From Terriglobia bacterium (lineage in GTDB: Bacteria > Acidobacteriota > Terriglobia > Bryobacterales > UBA6623): 45,460 nt of DNA. The stretch lies in assembly GCA_009841225.1 (NCBI GenBank), contig VXMF01000004.1:7616-53075 (forward strand), given 5' to 3'. The notes under the pieces are model-generated. The model ran no database searches and was not told the DNA's origin. It saw only the letters and a program-made list of their open reading frames with translations. Shown here in pieces: positions 1 through 8,327 of the stretch. The position numbers and the translations under genes were made by a program. How positions within the stretch are numbered: position 1 is the stretch's first letter; every line of letters begins with the position of its first letter.

Positions 1-1
1 C

Positions 2-3000
2 AAGAACAAGACGAACCAGCTGCCCTTCTACGGCCTCTCGGGCGTCTTCACCGTCACGGTGGCTCCGATCGTTCCGCCGATGCTGAGCACGGCCGAGGTG
101 GACGGGGCGGAACTCGTGCTGACTTACGACGAGGCGCTGGACGAGGACTCGGTACCCTCCACGAGCGCCTACACCGTCACGGTGGCGGGGACGACCAGGG
201 GGGTGTCCAGCGTCGACGTGACCGGAATGAATGTGACGCTGACGCTGGCCAGCGCGGTGCAGCCGAACGAGACGGTGACGGTCAGCTACGCCGTGCCGAT
301 GAACGACCCGGTGCAGGATTCGGGAGGGACGGCCGCCGCAGCGCTGACCGATCAGGCGGTGCAGAACAACACGCTGCCGGTGCTGTCGGCCTCGCAAGCA
401 AGTGCAATAGAGGGCGACCCGCTGGAGTTCACTGTGATGCTATCGCCGGCGAGCTCTCAGACTGTGACGGTCGACTACACAACGGCAGACTGGACGGCCG
501 AAGAGGGGACAGATTATACGGAATCGACCGGAGTCTTGACGTTCTCGTCGGGTGACACAGAGATGACGATCACGGTCTCGACAACGGATGACGCACTGGA
601 CGAGGGCGGCGAGACAGTCTTCGTGGTGCTGAGTGCGGCCACGAACGCAGTGCTGTGGAACGGCGGCCCCAGGGGATCGGTCGCGGGGACGATCCTAGAC
701 AACGACGATCCGGTGCCGTTGGACGTCCCGACCGCCTGGGACCTCGCCCCGTCCGGCCTGACGGCAGGCGATTCGTTCCGCCTGCTGTTCGTCTCATCCA
801 CGACCACAAACGCCGGGACTGGGGCGATCGGCTCGTACGACAGGCACGTCCGAGACGCGGCGTCCGGCGGGCACGCTGGAATCCAGCCCTACAGCACGCA
901 TTTCAGAGCCCTGGGCAGCGTCGCGACGATCGACGCTCGCGACCATACGGCTACCACCTACACCGAGACCGACCTCGGCGTACCGATCTACTGGCTCGGC
1001 GGTGACAAAGTCGCGGACGACTATAGCGACTTCTATGACGGCGACTGGGACTCGAATGCGCCCAAGGACGAATCCGGCGCCGCGGTCGCAGCCGCGGCGA
1101 GAGTCTTCACGGGATCCGGGGACGACGGCACGAGTGCCGGGACCGCATATCTCGGCGCGGCGGACGAAACCGAGGTGCGGGTCGGAGAGCCCGGCACGTC
1201 GGGTGAGGAACTGGACAGCGGCGAGGGCGTCGCCTGGTCAGACACCCTGGCGTTGTACGGCCTCTCCGGGATCTTCACGCTCAGCGGGACCGCCACGCTG
1301 CCGGTGTTGTCAATCGAGGACGCGACGGCATCCGAGGGGGAATCGGTCGAGTTCACGGTGACGCTGACGCCAGAGAGCACGCAGACGGTGACGGTGGCGT
1401 TCGCGACGGCAAGCGGGACGGCGGCGCAGGGGACGGATTTCAGCCAAGCGACTGGGACGCTGACGTTCTCGGCAGGCGAGACGGAGCAGTCGGTCGAGGT
1501 GACGACCACGGAAGACACGGAGGCGGAGGAGGACGAAACGTTCTCGCTGGAATTGAGTTCGCCAACGAACGCGTCGCTCCAGGGGGGCGGCTCGACGCTG
1601 GAAGCGACCGGGACGATCGAGGACGACGACGCTCCAACGGAAACAGAGGTCTCTCAATCTTCGGACCTCGTCCCATCGGGCTTGGCGGTGGGAGATGACT
1701 TCCGCCTGCTGTTTGTCTCGTCCACTACGAGGAACGCCAGGCCGGCAGACATCGCAACGTACAACACTTTCGTTCAAGCCGCCGCCGCTAGCGGCCATCC
1801 CGACATCCGGAGCTTGAGCACTCTGTTCAATGCCCTCGGGAGCACAGCCACGGTCGATGCCCGCGACAACACAGACACCACCTTCACCGGCAGTTTTGCG
1901 GGCGTCCCCATCTACTGGCTCGGCGGCGACAAAGTCGCGGACGACTATAGCGACTTCTACGACGGCGACTGGGACTCGAATGCGCCCAAGGACGAATTCG
2001 GAAATGCGGTCGCAACCACTACGCAGGTCTTCACAGGTACGGATGAAGACGGCACAGGTTCCGGGAACCGGATTCTCGGCAGGCAACCGGGAAACAACGT
2101 GCGAACCGGAGAGCCCGGCAGGTCGGGCGCGGAGTTGAACAATGACGATGACGAGAACAAGACCAACCCCCTGGCCTTCTACGGCCTCTCCGGTGTGTTC
2201 ACCGTGGCCGCGGCGGCGGGTGCCCGGAGCGTGAACACGGTCACCCTGGCCGCCGACCTGGAAGATCTCGCCGAGACTTCCGGGACGGTGGCGGTGACGG
2301 TCACTGCGACGCTGGCACAGCCTGAGTCGGCGGACACGGAGCTTGAGTTGTATGTGCGCGACGGTTCGGCGACCGCGCCCGAGGACTTCACGGCGACCCC
2401 GAACATAGTCGCCCTGACCATCCCAGCTGGCCAGCAGGCTGGGACGGCGTCGTTCGAGCTGAGCCCGGTCTATGAGCAGGATGGTGACCCTGAGTGCGAC
2501 GAGGACCTGATTGTCGGCGGACGGCCTGCGGTCCAGAGCGGCGCTTCCGTGATCGTTCTGCCGACACGTATCACCCTGACCGACCCCGACGTCGATGCCC
2601 TTCGTTGCATGGCGCCGCTCGGCCAGCGCCCGATCCGTCTCGGACCGCAGACTGACCCTGATCCGCTAGAGCCGCGGGAACCAGAGCCAGAGACCGGGCC
2701 CGACCCCCCACAGGCCGAAGCCGAGCCTCCCCCGACTCCGGCGAAGGTTGCGCTCTGGACGGATCGAACCGCCTACGTGGAGGGCCAGCCCGTACGACTC
2801 TACCGATCCCTCCACCCGATGGGGGACGGAGGCCGGTACACGTTCTTCTACTACCTCCGGCGACGTGGAGCGATGAGGCGCTTCTACTTTGCGCCCGCGA
2901 TTCGGTCAACCGAACTGGAAGACGACGTTGTCGACCAATACGGATTCGGCGAAGGGTCGTTCCAAGCTGGTCCCATCAAGGCGATCGACCCCGAGTTGAT

Positions 3001-4342
3001 TTGGACTGGGGCCCCGCGGACAGCAGGCCTGTGGCAGTTCGTCGCCGAGATCCGCACGGCCGACGCGAGACAGGTGGTCAAGACCGCGTATGCGAAGTTC
3101 AACGTGACCGCTGGAAAGTTCACGGAAATCGGAAGCGACGGACTCCCGACGTACGTCTCGACGGACCAGACCTGGACGAACGATTCGGTTTACCTGCTCC
3201 GCCACGCGGTGCGCGTGCGCCCCGGGTCCACGTTGACGCTCGAGAGGGGGACCGTGATCCTAGGTCGCGGGCCGAATGCCGCGATTGTCGTCGAGCGAGG
3301 AGCCCAGATCAACGCGGCCGGAACTCGGGCATCGCCGGTGTTGATGACCTGCGACGCACCAGTCGGTTACCGGGAGCCTGGCTGCTGGCGCGGCCTGGCC
3401 CTGCTGGGGAACGCTCCGGCGAGCGGTAGCGGGAGCGGCGCCGACACGACCCAATCCCGCGGAGAGGAGCCGTTCGGCGGCGATGATCCGGACGATTCCA
3501 GCGGAACCCTGCGATTCGTCCGGGTCGAGTTCGCCGGGGCCAGCCGCGACCCCGATGACCGGCCCGCCGCGATCTCCTTCAGTGGGGTCGGCGCAGGCAC
3601 GGTACTCGACCGCTTGCAGGCGCACGAAAGCTTGGGTGACGGCATGGAGTTCCGGGGGGGAACGGCCCATTGCGAGTACTGCGTGTCGAGCGGTGCCGGG
3701 CAAGACTTGCTCGCATGGTCCCAAGGGTGGACGGGGAGCGCGAAGCACATGTTCCTGCTGCAGGGGTCCGAGGGGGCGCGAGGCATTGACGTCCGCGGCG
3801 GGGGAGAGCACTCCTCCGCGCCGCAACGCCCGGCTCTGTACAACGTGACGGCGGTGGGCGGCGCGGCAGACGGTCGGGTGGGCCCGACCGGCAGCGGCAT
3901 CGCGCTCGGCCCGGACACGGGCCTGACTGTCAGCAACCTGGTGCTGACCGGTTTCGCCGGCTTGGCCGTCGAGTCGGCACGGGGGGCCGCCGCGACGTTT
4001 CTGGACGGCCGGAGCAGCATCCGCAACGCGATCCTGTACCGGAACGGAGGCCAATATGGCGTGGCCCAGATCGGCAGGCCGGTCAGCCCCTACGTCGAGT
4101 TTGTCGACAGGGATCCGAGGCTGATCAACACGCGATACGAAGCAAACCCCGATCCCCGGCCGACCGAGGGATCGGCTGCCCTTCGGGCCGATGTCCCGGC
4201 GGATGGATCCCCGGACGGCAGCCTCGCGCCCGATGAGCGGTTTCTCGGAGCCTTTGGCAGGACGAATTGGCTGGTGGAGTGGACGTTCTTCGGTCCCGAG
4301 TCCGACTACCGGACGGCGGGTCCGACCGGGAACGAGCCGTAG
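2..4342 (+). CDS. Calx-beta / beta-helix surface protein, 5'-truncated
   Basis: The frame is open from base 2, and its first residues (YGLSGVFTV at about 32-58) match the end of a module seen complete twice later, so the gene starts before the window; the GTG at 59 is not the true start. Order seen: end of a module; a SwmB/Big-like domain (about 70-370); Calx-beta (about 380-710); a ~185-residue module ending YGLSGIFTL (about 740-1290); Calx-beta (about 1300-1640); the module again (about 1660-2205); a weaker Calx-beta-like domain (to about 2510); a Pro/Glu-rich linker (about 2650-2740); then a parallel beta-helix-like C-terminus (about 3150-4100). Calx-beta domains bind calcium and are typical of adhesins and secreted matrix proteins. 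I infer a cell-surface or secreted role. No C-terminal sorting signal was recognised. The next gene starts 10 bases after the stop, so the two are probably cotranscribed. Confidence 0.85.
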   Translation, partial: KNKTNQLPFYGLSGVFTVTVAPIVPPMLSTAEVDGAELVLTYDEALDEDSVPSTSAYTVTVAGTTRGVSSVDVTGMNVTLTLASAVQPNETVTVSYAVPMNDPVQDSGGTAAAALTDQAVQNNTLPVLSASQASAIEGDPLEFTVMLSPASSQTVTVDYTTADWTAEEGTDYTESTGVLTFSSGDTEMTITVSTTDDALDEGGETVFVVLSAATNAVLWNGGPRGSVAGTILDNDDPVPLDVPTAWDLAPSGLTAGDSFRLLFVSSTTTNAGTGAIGSYDRHVRDAASGGHAGIQPYSTHFRALGSVATIDARDHTATTYTETDLGVPIYWLGGDKVADDYSDFYDGDWDSNAPKDESGAAVAAAARVFTGSGDDGTSAGTAYLGAADETEVRVGEPGTSGEELDSGEGVAWSDTLALYGLSGIFTLSGTATLPVLSIEDATASEGESVEFTVTLTPESTQTVTVAFATASGTAAQGTDFSQATGTLTFSAGETEQSVEVTTTEDTEAEEDETFSLELSSPTNASLQGGGSTLEATGTIEDDDAPTETEVSQSSDLVPSGLAVGDDFRLLFVSSTTRNARPADIATYNTFVQAAAASGHPDIRSLSTLFNALGSTATVDARDNTDTTFTGSFAGVPIYWLGGDKVADDYSDFYDGDWDSNAPKDEFGNAVATTTQVFTGTDEDGTGSGNRILGRQPGNNVRTGEPGRSGAELNNDDDENKTNPLAFYGLSGVFTVAAAAGARSVNTVTLAADLEDLAETSGTVAVTVTATLAQPESADTELELYVRDGSATAPEDFTATPNIVALTIPAGQQAGTASFELSPVYEQDGDPECDEDLIVGGRPAVQSGASVIVLPTRITLTDPDVDALRCMAPLGQRPIRLGPQTDPDPLEPREPEPETGPDPPQAEAEPPPTPAKVALWTDRTAYVEGQPVRLYRSLHPMGDGGRYTFFYYLRRRGAMRRFYFAPAIRSTELEDDVVDQYGFGEGSFQAGPIKAIDPELIWTGAPRTAGLWQFVAEIRTADARQVVKTAYAKFNVTAGKFTEIGSDGLPTYVSTDQTWTNDSVYLLRHAVRVRPGSTLTLERGTVILGRGPNAAIVVERGAQINAAGTRASPVLMTCDAPVGYREPGCWRGLALLGNAPASGSGSGADTTQSRGEEPFGGDDPDDSSGTLRFVRVEFAGASRDPDDRPAAISFSGVGAGTVLDRLQAHESLGDGMEFRGGTAHCEYCVSSGAGQDLLAWSQGWTGSAKHMFLLQGSEGARGIDVRGGGEHSSAPQRPALYNVTAVGGAADGRVGPTGSGIALGPDTGLTVSNLVLTGFAGLAVESARGAAATFLDGRSSIRNAILYRNGGQYGVAQIGRPVSPYVEFVDRDPRLINTRYEANPDPRPTEGSAALRADVPADGSPDGSLAPDERFLGAFGRTNWLVEWTFFGPESDYRTAGPTGNEP
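988..1072 (+). repeat. Intragenic repeat, copy 1 (pairs with 1912-1996)
   Basis: This 85-base stretch in the first complete repeat module is almost identical in DNA to 1912-1996; I count two differences, both silent. It encodes the segment YWLGGDKVADDYSDFYDGDW and a few residues more. Flanking parts of the two modules are far more diverged. Confidence 0.85.
1912..1996 (+). repeat. Intragenic repeat, copy 2 (pairs with 988-1072)
   Basis: Second copy of the 85-base near-identical block, in the second complete module. Such local identity inside diverged modules points to recent gene conversion or recombination between them. Confidence 0.85.
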
Positions 4343-4352
4343 GAGCGGGCTG

Positions 4353-7300
4353 ATGGCGTGTTTTCCGACAGGTCTCGAACCCGGTCGGTCGCCAGTGCCC
4401 GTCGGGGCGCATGGCTCCGCTGCTGCGGACTCGCGCGGAAGATCGCCGGCCCGGGAGCAGACGAATCGATCCCGGAGACGCGGGCGGCCGGCCCCGTGGA
4501 CGGTGCTCGCGTTCTTGGCGGCTTCGGGTCTGTGCGTCGGCCAGGAAACAACACCCGAGGCCCGGACCCCGCCAACGTCGTCGACTCCTTCAGGCCCCGA
4601 GAGGCGGGCGATTGCGGTGAGTCTCGGGTCGTCGGGTTCGACCGTGACTCTGACGCCCGGGCCGAACGGGGGCTACACGCTGGACGGAGTGCCCGTTGAG
4701 GCCGGCGACGAAGTGACTGCCGGCAACGGTAGTAAGTACGTGCTTTCCCTGGCCCCGGACGGCAGTTGGACGGCAACATACCAAGCGGTTGAGTCGGTCG
4801 TCAGGCTTGGAAGGCTGGGCGGGACTGTGACTCTGGTCCGGGAGGAGGATGGCGGCTATTCCACGAGTGGCAAGGCCCTCGAATCGGGCTCGGTCGTGGT
4901 CGGCAGGGGAGGGCGCAAGTACGCCCTTGGCCTCCAGGAGGACGGGACTTGGACGGCTGCCCATGTTCCCGAACAGCAGCTTGTGCCTGTCGGCACTTCC
5001 GGCTTTCTGACGCTGACAAGGGCTGAGGACGGAGTCTGGATGTGGAATGACCAGATCGTCGCTGACGGTGACAGGGTAACGGTTGACAACGGAAGCGCTT
5101 ACAGACTGCAGTTCCTGAATGGGTACTGGTCAGCGAGGTTCATCCCGATGGGCACGACCATTGTCGGGACCGGCTTGAGGGCCATTAGGCGCGAGGACGG
5201 GCAGGGCTGGCGAGTTGGCCGGATCTCGCTGCTCCCCGCGAGCGGGGAGGGCGACGTGACGGCGGATGACGGAGCCACGTACCACGTATGGTTTCAGGAT
5301 GGGCGGTTGCGCGGCGTTAGGTTCGACACAAAGCCACACGGCACGTCCCGGTCGGAAGCGAACTTCAAGATCGGCCTGGAAAGCAGCCGTGCAGCCTTGA
5401 GCACGGACGACTGGAAAACGCCCCTGAATGAGGATCGGACGACCCTGCTGGTCGCCGGAGGCGAGTTCTCGATCCAGGCACTGCTGGAAAAGGGGAGGTC
5501 TACGTTCAATCAACCGGATATCGTGGTCGAGGCGCGCAAGCTCCTTCAAGACCTCCGACAACGTGCGGAGGTACTACTGCACACCTTCGAAGAAGAGCGC
5601 CAGGCACTTCGGCCGCATTTGCAGAGGGTGTGGAGCGAGGCGCAAGATGCGGTTGACAGCATCTTCGGGTCGGGCATCGTGGACCTGAAGCGGACGCCCT
5701 ACGAGGAGGATCTGCTGGAGGACCTCGACGCCCTGATCGAGCCGCTGCTGGCCGAAGCGGCGTTCGCTGAGGCGACTAAGGAGGACGGCGGAGGAGTTTT
5801 CGAGGCAGCTGCCTTGAATCAGAACCAGTCCAGGAAGGCGTACAGAGCGGCTCGGGCAACGTCCGAAGCGATCATGGGAGCCACGGGGGGCACGCGCTAC
5901 GGCGCGGCCTGGACGAAGACCCGGCGGCAGGATCTGGCCGTCAAGCCGCTGTCGCTTAAGCAGGAAGGCGCCGATTTGGGCGGATTCGCATATTCGACGA
6001 TTCCCGATACGGAGCGAACCCACCATGTCGCGAGCTGGGGGACCGCAACCTACGCGGGCGGAGTGGCGGCAGTGAGTGGCGCAGCGGTCCCGTACACGGG
6101 CGGTATCGAGATATCGGTCAACTTCCAGAATGACACGGTGAGCGGGCTAATCACGAGTCTGTTGGACGAGGACGGGCAGCCCTGGGTTCACACCCACTAC
6201 GGCATCAATGCGATCGTGCTTCCCGACGCCAAACTGACGCGCTCGGCTGACTGGAACATGCCCGCGGGCCCCAACACCGCCGTGCTCCTGTACCAGGACG
6301 TTTTCCTCAGGCCAGAGTACTCGAGAGCTACGTTCCGGGGGCACCTATTGGGAACCGGGGAGGACGCGGGCAGTGAAGTCGTGGGTGTGTGGTCCGTCGG
6401 AGACCCGGACGGGAAGGAGCACTACATTGCCGGCGGCTTTGGCGCGCTAAGAGTCGTCGGCGACACCCAAGACCCCCCGACTCCGCCCGAGAGCACGGTG
6501 GAGGACAGGGGGCGGCTGTCGGAAACCACGGTTGCTCCAAGTGGGACGGAAATTGGAAACGCGATGCTGACGTTGCGCGGGGCCCTGGTCGGCCCGGATT
6601 TGCAGACCACCGCCACGGAGGAGGAGTGGGACGACGAAACCCTGGTACTTGACGCCGGCCGCCGCGTCGAGGAAGCGTACCAGATTCCGCTGGAGGAGGC
6701 ATTTGCGAGGCAGCGTTCCGAAGCGGCGTATCCGGGTCGCAGGATTGTGGAGTTGGCTCGCGAGGAGATCGGCCGCCTTCGAGACCAGCTGGCCGTAGCA
6801 ATCAGACTGGGAGCCGACGATTCGGCGTTGGATCTGCGGGCCCGAATCTGGGAGGAAATCAACGAGCGGGTCAGGGCGCGGCTGTTCGGCACCGCCGACA
6901 ACGCCCTGGCGGGAACGGACTACCGGAATGACCCGGGCGTTCCTGCCACCGATCCACGAAAGTGGTCGCCCGGGTACCCAGTCGAGCGGAATGGGAGACC
7001 CCAGGACACGAGCGCGCTGGCCGCGGTCGACAAAGTCCTCGCCGCCCTGGTAACCCAGGGATCTCTGGAAAGAGCCTTGGGCGGGAGTGGAATCTTCACG
7101 CGAGCGGACCGCGAGCCGTTCCGACAAGCGGACGAGGCGGAAATCAGGGAGATCTGGAACCGCGCCCAGGCCCGGATCAGGCTGTGGCTGCGATCAACCG
7201 AGTACACGCGTTTCGGGGCTTGGAGGAAACAGACGGCGCCCAACGCGTGGTCCGAATACAGGGACCGGCTCGAGGACGACGAGAACGGACCGAACTCCTT

Positions 7301-7862
7301 CGCGTACAGCCCCCTTCCGCAGACGCGACTCGGCGAAGTCCGCTTCCCGGCCGGTGGAGCGGCAAACTATACGGGCGAGACAGTCGCGGTCCAAGGGACT
7401 ACCTTCTACTTAGGGACGCTGGACTTGAGTGCCCGCTGGCACGAGGCCTTGCAGGGTCAGGATGAAGCCGGATTGCTGACCGTCCAGATCCGGGACCTGC
7501 AGGATGATCAGGGGGATCCGCTCACCTACACTCACGAGGTCGGCGGCGAGCAGCGGGAGACGGCCATCAGCCAGGTCTATTTCGGTGACATCGCCATACG
7601 CGTGGATGGCGAGAGCCGCCTCTACTTCTCAGAGGACAATCCCCGCGTTGCGGGGATCGAGTTCGAGGATTTCAGCTTGGACAAGGTTACGACTTCAGCC
7701 GAGCCGACTGCGGCAATGTCGGTGGAGGGGAAATTCGTGGGAAGGTTTATCGACGCTCCGCAGGCCGTTATCGGCACCTGGACGCTGCGGGACCGCGGCG
7801 ACGCAAGAGTGGGCACCGGCGAGACACTGTATGGTGGGTTCGGCGCGGAGCTGACCCCCTAG
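4353..7862 (+). CDS. Exported protein with two TbpB-like beta-barrel units
   Basis: 1169 residues. The ATG at 4353 is chosen because AGGAG lies 7 bases upstream and it follows the previous stop closely; longer starts overlap that gene by 150 bases. A basic stretch (residues 39-45, SRRRGRP) and hydrophobic segment (49-62) form a signal peptide; CVGQ at 61-64 is not a canonical lipobox. Residues 88-325 hold four ~60-residue beta-rich repeats. Then a unit of helical segment plus barrel occurs twice: helices about 350-520 with barrel about 544-699 (ending GGFGA), and helices about 770-970 with barrel about 981-1169 (ending GGFGAELTP). The pattern Y.G....V (start), GxW (late) and GGFGA (end) is that of transferrin-binding-protein-B-like barrels. 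TbpB proteins sit on the outer membrane surface and bind host or metal-carrying proteins. Here the ligand is unknown and no TonB receptor is adjacent. Confidence 0.65.
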   Translation: MACFPTGLEPGRSPVPVGAHGSAAADSRGRSPAREQTNRSRRRGRPAPWTVLAFLAASGLCVGQETTPEARTPPTSSTPSGPERRAIAVSLGSSGSTVTLTPGPNGGYTLDGVPVEAGDEVTAGNGSKYVLSLAPDGSWTATYQAVESVVRLGRLGGTVTLVREEDGGYSTSGKALESGSVVVGRGGRKYALGLQEDGTWTAAHVPEQQLVPVGTSGFLTLTRAEDGVWMWNDQIVADGDRVTVDNGSAYRLQFLNGYWSARFIPMGTTIVGTGLRAIRREDGQGWRVGRISLLPASGEGDVTADDGATYHVWFQDGRLRGVRFDTKPHGTSRSEANFKIGLESSRAALSTDDWKTPLNEDRTTLLVAGGEFSIQALLEKGRSTFNQPDIVVEARKLLQDLRQRAEVLLHTFEEERQALRPHLQRVWSEAQDAVDSIFGSGIVDLKRTPYEEDLLEDLDALIEPLLAEAAFAEATKEDGGGVFEAAALNQNQSRKAYRAARATSEAIMGATGGTRYGAAWTKTRRQDLAVKPLSLKQEGADLGGFAYSTIPDTERTHHVASWGTATYAGGVAAVSGAAVPYTGGIEISVNFQNDTVSGLITSLLDEDGQPWVHTHYGINAIVLPDAKLTRSADWNMPAGPNTAVLLYQDVFLRPEYSRATFRGHLLGTGEDAGSEVVGVWSVGDPDGKEHYIAGGFGALRVVGDTQDPPTPPESTVEDRGRLSETTVAPSGTEIGNAMLTLRGALVGPDLQTTATEEEWDDETLVLDAGRRVEEAYQIPLEEAFARQRSEAAYPGRRIVELAREEIGRLRDQLAVAIRLGADDSALDLRARIWEEINERVRARLFGTADNALAGTDYRNDPGVPATDPRKWSPGYPVERNGRPQDTSALAAVDKVLAALVTQGSLERALGGSGIFTRADREPFRQADEAEIREIWNRAQARIRLWLRSTEYTRFGAWRKQTAPNAWSEYRDRLEDDENGPNSFAYSPLPQTRLGEVRFPAGGAANYTGETVAVQGTTFYLGTLDLSARWHEALQGQDEAGLLTVQIRDLQDDQGDPLTYTHEVGGEQRETAISQVYFGDIAIRVDGESRLYFSEDNPRVAGIEFEDFSLDKVTTSAEPTAAMSVEGKFVGRFIDAPQAVIGTWTLRDRGDARVGTGETLYGGFGAELTP

Positions 7863-7960
7863 CTGACGAGCAAGCGGAATCAAGTCCAACGGCCGGGGCC
7901 CGGGCGGCTGTAGCGCATCGATTGGGCCGACTTCGACACTCCGCCGCCCCTCGTCGGCAA

Positions 7961-8182
7961 TCAAGGAGCACCTCGCCCGGAGCGACCTTGCGGTCGATGC
8001 CTGCTGTGCCTTCGGCCAGCCCCAGACACTTCACCGGGCCGGGCGTGCCAGCAGGCCGGGCGGCCGCGTCTCTCAAAACGCTGGACCAACGAGTCGGGCC
8101 GCAAGTCGCCGCGCTGGGCGATCTGGCCGAGCAGTCGCTGACGGCGCGCCTCCAGTGTGCTGTCGTTCAAACGTGCGCGCAT
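7961..8182 (-). pseudogene. Remnant of a DUF6788-like insertion-associated protein
   Basis: On the minus strand, an ATG at 8182 opens a frame reading MRARLNDSTLEARRQRLLGQ and then SLVQRFERRGRPACW. This resembles DUF6788-type small proteins that often lie beside transposases (pattern GSL...RCGKPNCxC). The first cysteine position is Arg here. After about 50 codons the similarity seems to move to another frame (DRKVAPGEVLLDCRRGAAE, resembling the usual TRKV...VIP segment), so the gene is frameshifted. The rest of 7863-8298 shows nothing else I can support. Recognition is from memory of the family pattern. Confidence 0.4.
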
Positions 8183-8298
8183 AGCACGCCTCCATTGGCA
8201 GGCCAACATGCTGACCAAAGCAGGCTGAAGCGCCGTGCGAACGAATGTCCTTCCGAAAATCTCGGAATCCTGGCGTACACCCGGTGGCGCCGCTCACT

Positions 8299-8327
8299 TT
8301 GACAAGGATAGTTATTTATGTTAATAT
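8299..8327 (+). promoter_or_regulatory. Sigma70-type promoter for the DUF1549/DUF1501 pair
   Basis: TTGACA at 8299-8304 and TAATAT at 8322-8327 are separated by 17 bases in a short AT-rich island within GC-rich DNA. The predicted transcript would start near 8334, downstream of the ATG at 8318, which bears on the choice of start for the next gene. Confidence 0.6.
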
